From: Bacteroidaceae bacterium
GTDB taxonomy: Bacteria > Bacteroidota > Bacteroidia > Bacteroidales > Bacteroidaceae
DNA: 64,000 bases
Direction of reading: 5' to 3'
Assembly: GCA_017547165.1 (NCBI GenBank)
Contig: JAFYQK010000025.1
Span: 124,001-188,000 of the forward strand
The notes under the pieces were generated by a model that worked only from the letters and a program-made list of their open reading frames with translations, was not told where the DNA came from and searched no databases. Position numbers and translations under genes: made by a program. The number at the start of each line of letters is the position of its first letter. The stretch's first letter is position 1. Positions 6,935 to 16,970 of the stretch are shown in pieces.

Positions 6935-8584
6935 TTACTTTTTGCTCAGTATGGCGTTGTAAGCGCTGGGGGTGCGCAGAAGGCTTACGGCACACTGGTA
7001 GGGTTTGTCGTTGGTGATGGTGTGGCGCATTACACCTTTGAGGTGATAGTAGCGCGAGATAAGTTCGGCCTCGATATATGGCACTATAAAGTGGCGCATG
7101 CGTTCGAGATCGCGCTCGAGGTTGGGAGTAAGTTTTGCCTCAAGAGCCTGAATCTCGGCATCGGCCTCTTCGAGATATCCCTCCATGCGAGCTATGTTGC
7201 GGAGGTGCTTGATGACATCGTCGGTGCGACGGTTGTAGGTGAAGTCGGTGCCCTTGATGTAGGAGCAGAAGTCGGCATATAGGCTATCGCTTACGGCAAA
7301 GGTGCCAGGAGCATCGATGGTGGGTGTGGTGTGTGTGAAACGAGTGGCCCAGTCGAAGAACATGTCGCTCTGCACAAGGTCGTAGACCATGGTGGGCATG
7401 GTGTCGTTAATGATGGTGCTATCGGGGCAGATGCCACCGCCATCTTTTACAACTCTTCCGGCTTGAGTATAGAAGTCCTTGCGAAGCGAGTCGGGGATGG
7501 TTTTTATGCTACCATCGTGGTTGTACTGGTAGGCCTGGATGCATCGGCCCGAGGGGATGTAGTAACGACCGGTGGTGATTTTGAGTTCGCCACGATAGGG
7601 AACATCGCGCACAGCCTGAACGAGACCTTTACCATAAGTGCGTGTGCCTACGATGACGGCGCGGTCCATATCCTGAAGAGCACCGCTGACGATTTCAGAG
7701 GCCGAAGCCGACATGTTATTGACCAAAACAACAAGGGGCATGTCGGGAGCCAGAGGGTTGGTGGCGGTGTAGTATTCGTGGTTTGTAGATGATTGTTTGC
7801 CCTTGGTATAAACCACCTTAACACCCTTGGGAACGAAGAGATTAGTGATGTCGATGGCTTCGTTAACAGAGCCACCACCATTGTCGCGAAGATCGAGAAC
7901 AAGTGACTGAGCTCCCTGCTCAATTAGTTGGCTAAGAGCATGCTTGACCTCACGAGCGCAACCTGTTGTAAAGCTGTTGAGATTGATATAGCCTACGCCC
8001 TCGTCGACAATGCCATAGTATGGGATGGAGGGCAGTTGGATAGTGCGGCGTGTGATGTTTACCTTGCGTGTGTTGTCCTCGCCCCATCGCTTAAAGCAAA
8101 GTTCGAAGGTGGTACCTGCCTCGCCACGGAGCATTTGTGTCACCTGAGTGGGTGTCATGCCCTTGATGTCCTTGCCGTCGATGGTGATAATGACATCGCC
8201 CGACTTCAATCCGGCATTCTCGCTGGGAGTGTTCTCGTAGGGTTCGTCGATGACAACGCGGTCCTCGCCCTTGTGGAAGCGTATGATGCTACCGATACCT
8301 GCATATTTGCCGGTTGCCATTTGTTTGAGTTTCTCGTCGTCGGCAGGGAAATATTCGGTATAGGGATCGACATTCATGAGCATGCCGTCGATGGCCCATT
8401 TGATAGCCTTATCGGCCGAGAGAGTATCAACATAGAAGAGGTCGAGCATCTTGTAGATTTCGTTGAAAATCATAAGGTTGCGCGAAACCTGCGAATTGTG
8501 ATTCTCGACATTTTGGGCATGAAGACCAATAGCTGTGGTGAGGCACAAAAGAAGGAGCAAAGCGGACGTGCGAAGCTTGTTCAT
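6935..8584 (-). CDS. Secreted S41 family carboxy-terminal processing peptidase
   Basis: The reading frame is open to 8668, but the Met at 8584 is chosen because it begins a clear signal peptide (MNKLRTSALLLLLCLTTAIG, cleavage after HAQ), giving 549 residues. A PDZ domain follows (the TPSENAGLKSGDVI region), then the S41 protease core. The core has the Ser nucleophile in SASASEIVSGAL and the general-base Lys in TYGKGLVQ. Such proteases act in the periplasm and cleave at C-termini of substrates. The gene is 47 bp downstream of the PfkB kinase gene, so the two are probably co-transcribed. The physiological substrate cannot be read from the sequence. Confidence 0.93.
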   Translation of the reverse strand: MNKLRTSALLLLLCLTTAIGLHAQNVENHNSQVSRNLMIFNEIYKMLDLFYVDTLSADKAIKWAIDGMLMNVDPYTEYFPADDEKLKQMATGKYAGIGSIIRFHKGEDRVVIDEPYENTPSENAGLKSGDVIITIDGKDIKGMTPTQVTQMLRGEAGTTFELCFKRWGEDNTRKVNITRRTIQLPSIPYYGIVDEGVGYINLNSFTTGCAREVKHALSQLIEQGAQSLVLDLRDNGGGSVNEAIDITNLFVPKGVKVVYTKGKQSSTNHEYYTATNPLAPDMPLVVLVNNMSASASEIVSGALQDMDRAVIVGTRTYGKGLVQAVRDVPYRGELKITTGRYYIPSGRCIQAYQYNHDGSIKTIPDSLRKDFYTQAGRVVKDGGGICPDSTIINDTMPTMVYDLVQSDMFFDWATRFTHTTPTIDAPGTFAVSDSLYADFCSYIKGTDFTYNRRTDDVIKHLRNIARMEGYLEEADAEIQALEAKLTPNLERDLERMRHFIVPYIEAELISRYYHLKGVMRHTITNDKPYQCAVSLLRTPSAYNAILSKK

Positions 8585-8631
8585 ATATACAAATAGTGTA
8601 TGAGAGGGAGCTAAAAATGTGTGAGTGTACT

Positions 8632-9612
8632 TTATCGGCAATTGATGGTAGACTTGATGCGATTCCATGCCGAAGGAGTGATTTCGCTACCCACCACCTG
8701 GATGGCCTCGGCTGCAAGGATGCTACCCGTGTGGAGACACTTTTGGAGTCGGTGACCACGTGTGAGAGCATGCAGGAAGCCAGCAGCAAAATAGTCTCCA
8801 GCGGCGGTGGTGTCAACAACTTCATCAACGGGCAGAGCATCGCACTGATAGATGCGTCCACCCTCTTGCATTGCAATGGCACCCTGTTCACCAAGCTTAA
8901 CTACGGCAATGTCGCACAAGTGGGCAAGGTGGCGAAGTTGCTCTGCAGAGTCGAAGCTGCCAGTGAAGGCACGAGCCTCGCCCTCGTTGGCAAAAACGAT
9001 GTCGACATAGTCGGAGATAAGGTGGTGGAAATAGGTACGATGCTTGCTCACCACATTGTAACTCGAGAGGTCGAGACTAATGATGACTCCAGCCTCTTTT
9101 GCCTTTTGACAGATAGCTTCGATGAGCTCTTCGTTCTGCACCAGATAACCCTCGATGTGAATAAGGTCATATCCTTGGAACATCTCTGCCTTGATGTCGT
9201 TGGCCGAGAGATAATAAGCCGCGCCAAGCAAGGTGCCAAAAGTGCGGTTGCCTCCGGGAGTGATGAAAGTGTGTGCAACGCCAGTATGCTCCTTGCCCTT
9301 GGTGAGCATGGTGTGTACGCCAGCCTTGGTGAGCTGGGTTTGGAAGAAGTCGCCCATCTCGTCATCACCAATACGACCGATATAACCCACCTCGCGACCC
9401 AGACGCGCCAGTGCCTTCATAGTGTTGCCTATACTTCCGCCCGTGGCACATTGTTTCTCGATGTCCTTGGTGAGGTCCTCGATTTCGTGTTCCCAACGCT
9501 CGTTGATGAGCGTCATGGCATCCTTCTTCAGATGTATCTCGCTAAGTAGATGCTCGTCGTTCAAATGGTATAGAATATCAACCAGAGCATTGCCAATACC
9601 TAATATTTTCAT
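8632..9612 (-). CDS. PfkB-family carbohydrate/nucleoside kinase
   Basis: A ribokinase-fold sugar or nucleoside kinase of 326 residues. The Met at 9612 (MKILGIGNALVDILY) is preferred over the upstream Met because it begins the conserved first strand, and because a TATCTTTG promoter element lies at 9634-9641. PfkB signature 1 is the region GGSIGNTMKALARLG. Signature 2 is DTTAAGDYFAAGFL, with the catalytic Asp in GD and the anion hole. Bacteroidetes proteins of this type are often annotated as adenosine kinase or sugar kinase; the substrate is unresolved. It probably forms an operon with the S41 protease downstream. Confidence 0.9.
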   Translation of the reverse strand: MKILGIGNALVDILYHLNDEHLLSEIHLKKDAMTLINERWEHEIEDLTKDIEKQCATGGSIGNTMKALARLGREVGYIGRIGDDEMGDFFQTQLTKAGVHTMLTKGKEHTGVAHTFITPGGNRTFGTLLGAAYYLSANDIKAEMFQGYDLIHIEGYLVQNEELIEAICQKAKEAGVIISLDLSSYNVVSKHRTYFHHLISDYVDIVFANEGEARAFTGSFDSAEQLRHLAHLCDIAVVKLGEQGAIAMQEGGRIYQCDALPVDEVVDTTAAGDYFAAGFLHALTRGHRLQKCLHTGSILAAEAIQVVGSEITPSAWNRIKSTINCR

Positions 9613-9633
9613 GATTTTCCTTATTTTTTTACG

Positions 9634-9641
9634 CAAAGATA
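9634..9641 (-). promoter_or_regulatory. PfkB kinase promoter -7 element
   Basis: TATCTTTG on -, 21 bp upstream of the chosen start, diverging from the tRNA promoter. No clear -33 element. Confidence 0.55.
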
Positions 9642-9672
9642 TTGTTTATTTCCGAAAAAACCTCTATCTTTG
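9642..9672 (+). promoter_or_regulatory. Promoter of the tRNA-Asn pair
   Basis: TTG at 9642-9644 and TATCTTTG at 9665-9672, 20 bp apart, on +. This is a full Bacteroidetes promoter about 32 bp upstream of the first tRNA. Confidence 0.7.
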
Positions 9673-9704
9673 CACCGCAATTGAGAAAAAACTCAAAAAA
9701 AGTT

Positions 9705-9778
9705 GCTTCAGTAGCTCAGTTGGTTAGAGCACATGACTGTTAATCATGGGGTCGTTGGTTCAAGCCCATCCTGAAGCG
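9705..9778 (+). tRNA. tRNA-Asn (GTT)
   Basis: A 74-nt cloverleaf: acceptor GCTTCAG/CTGAAGC, D arm GCTC..GAGC, anticodon stem CATGA/TCATG with loop CTGTTAA (anticodon GTT at 9739-9741), and TTCAAGC in the T loop. The discriminator base is G. CCA is not encoded. Confidence 0.97.
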
Positions 9779-9799
9779 CAAAAACTCAATTGCAAAACT

Positions 9800-9873
9800 G
9801 CTTCAGTAGCTCAGTTGGTTAGAGCACATGACTGTTAATCATGGGGTCGTTGGTTCAAGCCCATCCTGAAGCG
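9800..9873 (+). tRNA. tRNA-Asn (GTT), second identical copy
   Basis: Identical over all 74 bases to the copy at 9705-9778, with a 21-bp spacer between them. The anticodon is at 9834-9836. The pair is a recent or gene-conversion-maintained tandem duplication and is probably one transcript. Confidence 0.97.
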
Positions 9874-9880
9874 CAAATCA

Positions 9881-9912
9881 ATAGCCTGTCGGAAACGGCG
9901 GGCTATATTTGT
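9881..9912 (+). terminator. Terminator of the tRNA-Asn operon
   Basis: ATAGCCTGTCG and CGGCGGGCTAT form an 11-bp stem with two T-G wobbles and a GAAA tetraloop, followed by ATTTGTT. Confidence 0.75.
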
Positions 9913-10150
9913 TAAAAGACGCGCGTGCGCATACGTATGCAATGAAACGCCGCTAATAAGCGAGAGCAGAAAGACTTAGTAGGGACTAGGAAACCATAGA
10001 AAAGTACAGAAAGCCATAGGTAATCCATGAAGGACCTAGAGAAAATAAGAGGGCTCAGGAATTTTAGAAGCCTTAGGAAGCCCAAAAGAGACTAATAGTT
10101 CCGAAAGCTCAAGTAACATAAAAACTATTCTAAATTAGAGATAAAGCAAG
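9913..10150. other. Intergenic region upstream of cysE
   Basis: No gene seen. The stretch is purine-rich on + and contains loosely repeated 6-mers of the type CTAGG/CATAGG/CCTAGA/CTTAGG between about 9985 and 10080, and a short palindrome GCATACGTATGC. No clear TAnnTTTG element is seen before cysE. Confidence 0.4.
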
Positions 10151-10864
10151 ATGGTTAGCAAGGTAGAACAGATAATTGATGGTTTCAGAGCATTGGTTTA
10201 TCCCGAGTTCTATGGAGAGGGGATGACCGAGGAACTGTTGTATGCCCTCATGTGTGGGGTGATGCAAAAGGAGCAGGCCAAGGAAATGATTGCTTTTCTG
10301 CCCGAACTGAAAAGTTTGCTTGCCATGGATGTGGAGGCGGCATACAATGGCGACCCTGCGGCAGAGTCGTACGACGAGATAATATGCTGCTATCCGGTGA
10401 TAAAGGCAATGATAAACTATCGTGTGGCGCACCGAATGTTGCAACTGGGAGTAAGATTGATTCCAAGAATAATAACCGAGAAGGCTCACTCGGAAACGGG
10501 TATTGATATTCATCCGGCGGCAACGATAGGTCATCACTTCACCATCGACCATGGTACGGGTGTGGTGATTGGCGCAACCTGCATAATAGGCAACAATGTG
10601 AAACTGTATCAGGGTGTGACCCTGGGTGCAAAGAGTTTTCCGCTCGACGAGAACGGTAATCCTATCAAGGGTATAGCGCGCCACCCAATTCTGGAGGACG
10701 ATGTGATTATATACAGCAATGCTACTGTGTTGGGGCGCATAACCATAGGACGAGGCACGGTGATTGGTGGTAACCTATGGGTTACGGAGGGCACAAAACC
10801 TGGCGAGAAACTAATACAGGGGAGAGCGAACAACACGGAGACTACCTCTGCTAATGAGCAATAG
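10151..10864 (+). CDS. cysE: Serine O-acetyltransferase
   Basis: Transfers acetyl from acetyl-CoA to serine, the first step of cysteine biosynthesis. The 237 residues comprise an alpha-helical N-terminal domain and a left-handed beta-helix of hexapeptide repeats from about 115. Conserved elements include GIDIHPAATIGHHFTIDHGT (catalytic His-Asp region), VVIGATCIIGNN and VKLYQGVTLGAKSF. The length suits the bacterial SATase family, with a somewhat short N-terminal domain. It stands 94 bp before the rRNA methyltransferase gene on the same strand. No cysK is adjacent. Confidence 0.92.
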   Translation: MVSKVEQIIDGFRALVYPEFYGEGMTEELLYALMCGVMQKEQAKEMIAFLPELKSLLAMDVEAAYNGDPAAESYDEIICCYPVIKAMINYRVAHRMLQLGVRLIPRIITEKAHSETGIDIHPAATIGHHFTIDHGTGVVIGATCIIGNNVKLYQGVTLGAKSFPLDENGNPIKGIARHPILEDDVIIYSNATVLGRITIGRGTVIGGNLWVTEGTKPGEKLIQGRANNTETTSANEQ

Positions 10865-10958
10865 CGAATGCTTTAGTCTGGCGAGTAATAAAACAAAGTC
10901 CCCCTTGAGCCTGAAGCAAGATTTTAAGAAAGAAAACAAAATATACACATTAAGATAA

Positions 10959-12491
10959 ATGGAATTTGAACTAATTGCCAAAACCTTTCAGGGTTTGGAG
11001 ACAGTATTGGCTTCGGAGTTGATAGACCTGGGTGCCAATAACATTCAGATTGGACGCCGCATGGTGTCCTTTACTGGTGATAAGGAGTTGATGTATCGTG
11101 CCAACTTCCAGTTGAGAACAGCGATACGAGTACTCAAGCCCATCCGTCACTTCAAGGCAAAGACAGCCGACGAGGTTTATGATGCTGTAAAGAGTATCGA
11201 TTGGAGCGAATATATATCTAACGATACTACATTTGCCGTTGATAGCGTGGTGTTCAGCAACGAGTTTAAGCACTCGAAGTTTGTTGCCTATAAGGTGAAG
11301 GATGCCATCGTGGACCAGTTCCGCGAGAAGACTGGCAATCGCCCCAACATTCGCATAATGAACCCCGATATTCAGTTGCACATACACATTGCCGAGTATG
11401 ATTGCACCCTGGCGCTCGATAGTTCGGGCGAGAGTTTGCATCGTCGCGGTTATCGTCAGGAGGCTGTAGAGGCTCCTTTGAACGAGGTGTTGGCAGCAGG
11501 TATTATTCTGCAGACCGGATGGCGTGGTGAGTGTGATTTGATTGACCCCATGTGTGGTAGTGGCACCTTTGCCGTGGAAGCAGCACTGATAGCTCGTGGC
11601 ATTGCACCGGGTGTGTTCCGCAAGGAGTATGCTTTTGAGAAGTGGCCCGACTTTGATAGCGAGTTGTTTGAGCGCATCTACGAGGATGATAGCAACGAGA
11701 AGGAGTTTAAGCATCACATTTACGGGTACGACAACAACCGTCAGGCTGTGGAGATAGCAACACAGAATGTGAAAGCGGCAGGTTTGAGCAAGGATGTTAC
11801 CATCACCTTACAGGACTTTAAGGATTTCACTCAGCCAACAGAGAAGAGCATCATCATTACTAACCCTCCCTACGGCGAGCGCATCTCGGCTCCCGACCTA
11901 CTTGGTTTATACAAGATGATTGGCGAGAGATTCAAACATCAGTTTGTAGGTGGAGAGGCATGGGTGCTGAGCTACAGAGAGGAGTGCTTCGAGGCAATAG
12001 GTTTGAAACCTTCGTTGCGCACACCCCTGTATAACGGTTCGCTCGAATGTGAGTTGCGCAAGTATCAGATTTTCGATGGCAAGTTTAATGACATGCGTGC
12101 CAAGGGTGGCGATATAAAGACGAAACTTGATCGTCATCTGATGTCCGACCAGAAGCGCTTTAAGCAGAAGCGTGACTTTAAAACTCGCCTGGGAGAACAG
12201 CCCGAGGAGCGTGAGCTTACAGGTGATCGTAACTTTGGTAAGGGCAAATATGCTCGTGAGGACCGCCGTTTCGGTCGTCGCGATGGCGAGGAGCGTGGTG
12301 GACGTTTTGGTCGTCGCAATGGTGAAGGCGAGAAGGACTTCAAGCGTGGTGATTTCAAGCGCAGTCGCGATGGCGAGGGTAACAAGGACCTCAGGCGCGG
12401 TAACTTCAAGCGTAATCATGATGACAAGCGTGGCGCTGAGAAGAGAGATAACAAATCATTCAATAAATTCAGAAGAGATGACAGAGATTAG
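10959..12491 (+). CDS. THUMP-domain 23S rRNA methyltransferase (RlmL-like) with basic C-terminal tail
   Basis: 510 residues: an N-terminal THUMP RNA-binding region (about 1-160), then a Rossmann methyltransferase domain. The SAM-binding motif is DPMCGSGTFAVEAA and the catalytic NPPY motif is in TNPPYGER. These are the hallmarks of the N2-guanine methyltransferase of the RlmL/YcbY group, which modifies 23S rRNA. After about residue 385 comes an unusual low-complexity tail of roughly 120 residues, rich in Arg, Gly, Asp and Lys, with repeated RRFGRR and DFKRG units. The 3' end overlaps the start of the peptidase gene by 14 bp, implying translational coupling. Confidence 0.9.
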   Translation: MEFELIAKTFQGLETVLASELIDLGANNIQIGRRMVSFTGDKELMYRANFQLRTAIRVLKPIRHFKAKTADEVYDAVKSIDWSEYISNDTTFAVDSVVFSNEFKHSKFVAYKVKDAIVDQFREKTGNRPNIRIMNPDIQLHIHIAEYDCTLALDSSGESLHRRGYRQEAVEAPLNEVLAAGIILQTGWRGECDLIDPMCGSGTFAVEAALIARGIAPGVFRKEYAFEKWPDFDSELFERIYEDDSNEKEFKHHIYGYDNNRQAVEIATQNVKAAGLSKDVTITLQDFKDFTQPTEKSIIITNPPYGERISAPDLLGLYKMIGERFKHQFVGGEAWVLSYREECFEAIGLKPSLRTPLYNGSLECELRKYQIFDGKFNDMRAKGGDIKTKLDRHLMSDQKRFKQKRDFKTRLGEQPEERELTGDRNFGKGKYAREDRRFGRRDGEERGGRFGRRNGEGEKDFKRGDFKRSRDGEGNKDLRRGNFKRNHDDKRGAEKRDNKSFNKFRRDDRD

Positions 12492-14682
12492 TCGTAGCAA
12501 GTGTTTTTTGGTAAAGACTTTGTTCTCGTTAGTGGTGTGTATCATGTGTACAGTTTCGGCATCGGCTCAGCAGAAGCAATTCTCTCTTGACGAATTGTTG
12601 GGCGGGGGTGAGAGTTTTTGGAGACTACGCCCCGAGAATATGTATACCACCTGGTGGGGCAACATGGCTTTGCGAAGCACCCCAGAGGGTGTGTACGATG
12701 TGCATACAGGCAAAGAGATACTTACTGTGGAGCACATCAACAAATGTTTTACTGAGAAGGTAGTCTTCAGTGGGCATAACTTCTCGTTCCCTATGGGTGA
12801 GGAACCAGTGGTGATGTTTACCAAGGGGTTGCGTCGTGTGATGTTTGACTTCCACGCGGATAGCGTAATACTCGATGTTACTTTGCCCCAAAATGCTGTG
12901 ATGCGCGACTTCAATGTGAAGACAAAGCAGACAGCTTATACCGTGGGCGGAAACTTGTATGTGTGTACTCCCAATGGCGAAGCGATTGCCGTGAGCCAGG
13001 ATGGAAGTGTGGACGGAAGCGACAATATAGTGTACGGCCAGAGCGTGCATCGCGATGAGTTTGGCATACACGGAGGCACCTTCTGGTCGCCAAACGGAAA
13101 GTTGCTTGCATATTACCGCATGGACCAAAGCATGGTGCCCAGTTATCCACAAGTCAACATAAAGTCGCAAGGTGCGGTTGCTGGCGAGTCGAGAATAGCT
13201 TCCACCTACTCGTGCCACTATCCTATGGCTGGCGAGAAGAGTCATCATGTAACGGTGGGTGTGTTCAACACAGAGACAAAGCAAAACGTATGGCTCAATC
13301 TCGAGGGCGAGAAAGATGATTATCACACAAACATCTCGTGGACTCCCGACGGACAGAGCATATATGTGTTTGAACTGAATCGAGACCAGAATCACATGCG
13401 TCTGGTGCAATATAATGTAGCTTCGGGCGAGAAGATTCGCACCGTACTGGAAGAAAAGCACGAGAAGTATGTTGAGCCTATGCACGGGCTAACCTTCCTG
13501 CCATGGGACAATAGCAAGGCCGTGATGCAGAGCCAGCGCGATGGCTATAATCATCTGTATATCCTTGACCTGAAGACATGCGAGATAAAGCAACTGACAA
13601 AGGGCAAGTGGGTTGTACAGCAGTTTGTTGGCTTTAATACCGTAGCACGCCGTTTGGTGTTCCGTAGCAACGAGTCGGATCCTCGCCAGTCGTGCCTCTA
13701 TAGCGTTGGCGTAAAGGGTGGCAAGCGTATTGCCATTGGTAAAGAAGAGGGTGTTTGCAATGGTGCGCAACTGAGTGCCAATGGTGTGATGGTGATACAA
13801 TCGTACACAGCTCCCGAGGTGCCTCGCAGTGTGAATCTTCTTTATACGGCAACCGGCAAGGGTAAGAACCTGCTTACTGCTGCTGACCCATGGAAGGAGC
13901 AGGGATATAGCATCCCAACCTTTAAGAGCGGTAGCATTAAGGCAGCGGACGGAGTGACTGATCTGTACTACAGAATGGTGCTACCTGCCGATTTTGACGA
14001 GGCGAAGCAGTATCCCACCGTGGTTTATGTGTATGGTGGACCTCACGCTCATCTGGTAGAGGCAAGTTGGCATTGGTCGAGCCGCGGATGGGAAACATAC
14101 ATGGCACAGAAGGGATACATCACTTTTATACTGGATAGCCGTGGCAGCGAATGGCGCGGACTAGAGTTCGAGCAGGCTACCTTCCGTCAGTTGGGCACCG
14201 TGGAGTGTCAGGACCAGCGTAAGGGTGTTGACTATCTGATGTCTCTGCCTTATGTTGACAAGGACAGAATTGGTGTGCACGGATGGAGTTTTGGTGGCTT
14301 TATGACAACAAACCTAATGCTCACCTATCCCGAAGTGTTCAAGGTGGGTGTAGCTGGTGGTCCGGTTATCGACTGGAACTACTATGAGGTGATGTATGGC
14401 GAGCGTTATATGGACACTCCCGAACAGAACCCCGATGGATACAAGAACAGCAATCTGCGCTTGCGTGCCGGCAACCTAAAGGGACGCTTGCAGTTGATTA
14501 TCGGTTATAACGACCCTGTATGCGTGCCCCAGCACACCTTGAGTTTCATTCGTGCCTGCATCGATGCCGGAACACAATGCGATTACTTCTTGTATCCAGG
14601 TGGCGAACACAATATGTATGGCAAGGATGCCGTGCATCTGCACGAAAGAATTACAAGATATTTTGAGGATTATCTGAAATAA
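12478..14682 (+). CDS. Dipeptidyl-peptidase IV-type serine peptidase (S9B)
   Basis: A prolyl-oligopeptidase family enzyme of 734 residues that removes X-Pro dipeptides from peptides. The start at 12478 is chosen because it places a signal peptide ([20 protein letters not shown]) at the N-terminus; a longer upstream frame runs through the neighbouring gene and is rejected. An eight-bladed DPP-IV propeller precedes the alpha/beta hydrolase domain. The catalytic triad is visible: Ser604 in GWSFGG, Asp679 in GYNDPV and His711 in GGEHNMYG. It is probably periplasmic or surface-exposed. The gene overlaps the rRNA methyltransferase by 14 bp and is followed 14 bp later by purD. Confidence 0.92.
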   Translation: MTEISRSKCFLVKTLFSLVVCIMCTVSASAQQKQFSLDELLGGGESFWRLRPENMYTTWWGNMALRSTPEGVYDVHTGKEILTVEHINKCFTEKVVFSGHNFSFPMGEEPVVMFTKGLRRVMFDFHADSVILDVTLPQNAVMRDFNVKTKQTAYTVGGNLYVCTPNGEAIAVSQDGSVDGSDNIVYGQSVHRDEFGIHGGTFWSPNGKLLAYYRMDQSMVPSYPQVNIKSQGAVAGESRIASTYSCHYPMAGEKSHHVTVGVFNTETKQNVWLNLEGEKDDYHTNISWTPDGQSIYVFELNRDQNHMRLVQYNVASGEKIRTVLEEKHEKYVEPMHGLTFLPWDNSKAVMQSQRDGYNHLYILDLKTCEIKQLTKGKWVVQQFVGFNTVARRLVFRSNESDPRQSCLYSVGVKGGKRIAIGKEEGVCNGAQLSANGVMVIQSYTAPEVPRSVNLLYTATGKGKNLLTAADPWKEQGYSIPTFKSGSIKAADGVTDLYYRMVLPADFDEAKQYPTVVYVYGGPHAHLVEASWHWSSRGWETYMAQKGYITFILDSRGSEWRGLEFEQATFRQLGTVECQDQRKGVDYLMSLPYVDKDRIGVHGWSFGGFMTTNLMLTYPEVFKVGVAGGPVIDWNYYEVMYGERYMDTPEQNPDGYKNSNLRLRAGNLKGRLQLIIGYNDPVCVPQHTLSFIRACIDAGTQCDYFLYPGGEHNMYGKDAVHLHERITRYFEDYLK

Positions 14683-14696
14683 CAAAGAAAAATACT

Positions 14697-15968
14697 ATGG
14701 AAAGAATTCTTTTGCTTGGCTCTGGTGGCCGTGAGCATGCTTTGGCTTGGAAAATAGCACAGAGCCCTAAATTGGAGAAATTGTTTGTCGCTCCCGGAAA
14801 TGCCGGTACTGCCCTGGTGGGTGAGAACGTCGCAATGAAGGCCGACGACTTTGAGGCTATAAAGACTTTTGTTATAGAGAACAATGTGAGCATGGTGGTA
14901 GTTGGTCCCGAGGATCCTTTGGTGAAGGGTATCTACGACTATTTCAAGAGTGATGCCGAGTTAGCTTCTATCCCTGTAGTGGGTCCTTCAAAGCAGGGAG
15001 CCGTGCTCGAGGGTAGCAAGGATTTTGCCAAGTGTTTCATGCAGCGCCACGGTATCCCAACAGCAGCTTATCAAACCTTCACTGGTGAGACTCTGGCCGA
15101 GGGTAAGGCGTTCTTGTGCACCTTACAGGCACCGTATGTGCTAAAGGCTGACGGACTTTGTGCTGGTAAGGGTGTGCTCATCCTGGACACTCTGGAGCAG
15201 GCAGAAAAGGAATTGGAAGAGATGCTGGGCGGTATGTTTGGCGGTGCTTCGAGCCGTGTGGTGATAGAGGAGTTTATGAGTGGCATTGAGTGTTCTGTGT
15301 TTGTTCTCACTGATGGCAAAGACTATGTAATACTTCCCGAAGCTAAGGACTATAAGCGCATTGGAGAGGGTGATACAGGACTGAACACTGGTGGTATGGG
15401 CAGTGTTTCACCCGTTCCGTTTGCCAACAAGGAGTGGATGCAGAAGGTTGAGGACCGCATCATTCGTCCCACCGTTGAAGGATTGGCTCAGGAAGGTATC
15501 GACTATAAGGGCTTTATCTTCTTCGGTTTGATAAACGTGGATGGTGAACCTAAGGTGATTGAGTACAATGTGCGTATGGGCGACCCCGAGACAGAAACCG
15601 TGATGCTTCGCATAAAGAGCGACTTGGTTGATTTGCTTCAGGGTGTGGCAACACAGACTCTGGGCGAAAAGAGCATCGAGTTTGACAACCGAAGTGCCGT
15701 GTGCGTGATGATGGTTAGCGGTGGTTATCCCGGTGACTATAAGAAGGGCTTTGCCATCACTGGCATCGACCAGGTGGAGGGTAGCATTGTGTTCCATGCC
15801 GGTACAGCCGAAAGGGATGATCAGGTTGTGACAAGTGGTGGCCGTGTGATTGCGGTGAGCTCTTATGGTGATACTAAGGCGGAGGCTCTTGCAAAGAGCA
15901 TGCAGGAGGCACAGAAGATTCAGTTCGAGGGCAAGTACTACCGCCGAGATATCGGTCAGGACTTGTAA
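14697..15968 (+). CDS. purD: Phosphoribosylamine-glycine ligase (GAR synthetase)
   Basis: Second step of de novo purine synthesis: joins glycine to phosphoribosylamine with ATP. The 423 residues match the usual length. The N-terminus [20 protein letters not shown] is the conserved P-loop-like start. [10 protein letters not shown] and the ATP-grasp segment [14 protein letters not shown] are present, as is the metal-binding region [14 protein letters not shown]. The preceding peptidase ends 14 bp upstream, so the two are probably co-transcribed. Confidence 0.97.
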   Translation: MERILLLGSGGREHALAWKIAQSPKLEKLFVAPGNAGTALVGENVAMKADDFEAIKTFVIENNVSMVVVGPEDPLVKGIYDYFKSDAELASIPVVGPSKQGAVLEGSKDFAKCFMQRHGIPTAAYQTFTGETLAEGKAFLCTLQAPYVLKADGLCAGKGVLILDTLEQAEKELEEMLGGMFGGASSRVVIEEFMSGIECSVFVLTDGKDYVILPEAKDYKRIGEGDTGLNTGGMGSVSPVPFANKEWMQKVEDRIIRPTVEGLAQEGIDYKGFIFFGLINVDGEPKVIEYNVRMGDPETETVMLRIKSDLVDLLQGVATQTLGEKSIEFDNRSAVCVMMVSGGYPGDYKKGFAITGIDQVEGSIVFHAGTAERDDQVVTSGGRVIAVSSYGDTKAEALAKSMQEAQKIQFEGKYYRRDIGQDL

Positions 15969-16004
15969 GAAATCAAATGATAAGAACTTAGAGATATAGA
16001 CAGA

Positions 16005-16970
16005 ATGCGGAACAACCGTTTTCAGAATCGTGTAAGCAAAAGTCCCTTCACCTTGCCTTTGTGCATAGTGTTGGGATTGCTTGTGTGGTTTTGTAACGCA
16101 TCGTTCAAGGGTTTCGACTTTGCTTGGGGAACTTTGGTCGGGTGGTTTATGGCGGTTGGTGTGACATGCGTAGGAATAGAGACCTCAAGACGATTCTCTA
16201 TCTTGAGGGTGAGATCGAACATGATTGCCTCGGTGTGGGTGGTGATGGTTGCCATGATGCCCCAGGTACAGGGCTTCTCGGCCGGTTGGGTGGCAACCTT
16301 GTCTCTGGCGTGCAGTTATCATGTAATGTTTTACGCATATCAGCAACACGAACCTGTAGTGGCGGTATTTCACACATTTGTTCTTCTGGGTATAGCGTGT
16401 TTGGCGGTGCCACATCTGATGGTGCTTGTTCCGTTGTACTACTGGTATCTGCTTGTGTTCTTGCGTTGCCTCTCGTGGCGCGGTTTTTGGGCAGGCATAG
16501 TGGGGGTGGCACTTCCTGTGTGTTTTGTGCTCGGTTGGAGCATAGCAATGGGCGATTATGCTTTTTTATACTCGAGAGCAAAGGATTTGAGTATGACACC
16601 ATGGATAGTGGGTCAGGATTACTCATGGCTACTTGAGTACAATAGCACAAAGACTCTTGTTCTGTGCTTTGCCGCCCTACTGATTAGTGTGGGTGTGGTA
16701 CATTATATCAACAATTACTACAACGACAAAATCCGCACCCGAATGTATTTGTACATCTATGTAATCCAAACAGTGGCGCTTGCCTTGCTGATTATGTGTA
16801 TGCCAGGCAAAATGGAGATGTTGTATCCACTGATGATGTTGGGGGGTAGCGTGATGATAGCGCACTTCTTTGCGCTGACTGGTTCGTGGATATCAAATGC
16901 CTTCTTCTGCTTAGTAATGGTAGCTTTGGTATGCCTGTTAATACTGAATTTTGGAATATGGAAGTTCTGA
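16005..16970 (+). CDS. Polytopic membrane protein of unknown function
   Basis: A 321-residue protein made almost entirely of hydrophobic segments; I count about nine to ten possible membrane helices, beginning with PFTLPLCIVLGLLVWFC. A short basic N-terminus (RNNRFQNRVSK) suggests the N-terminus is inside. I do not recognise catalytic motifs. It overlaps the next membrane gene by 13 bp, and the block continues into the DUF2723 glycosyltransferase, so it may belong to the same cell-envelope pathway. It looks like an uncharacterised Bacteroidetes-specific integral membrane family. Confidence 0.75.
   Translation: MRNNRFQNRVSKSPFTLPLCIVLGLLVWFCNASFKGFDFAWGTLVGWFMAVGVTCVGIETSRRFSILRVRSNMIASVWVVMVAMMPQVQGFSAGWVATLSLACSYHVMFYAYQQHEPVVAVFHTFVLLGIACLAVPHLMVLVPLYYWYLLVFLRCLSWRGFWAGIVGVALPVCFVLGWSIAMGDYAFLYSRAKDLSMTPWIVGQDYSWLLEYNSTKTLVLCFAALLISVGVVHYINNYYNDKIRTRMYLYIYVIQTVALALLIMCMPGKMEMLYPLMMLGGSVMIAHFFALTGSWISNAFFCLVMVALVCLLILNFGIWKF

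Noticed and set aside
8596..9549. 317-codon open frame on + across the PfkB kinase gene
   Set aside because: It is antisense to a kinase with clear PfkB signatures and shows no family features of its own.
12172..12477. 5' extension of the DPP-IV frame
   Set aside because: It runs out of frame through the Arg-rich tail of the rRNA methyltransferase; the signal peptide begins at 12478.
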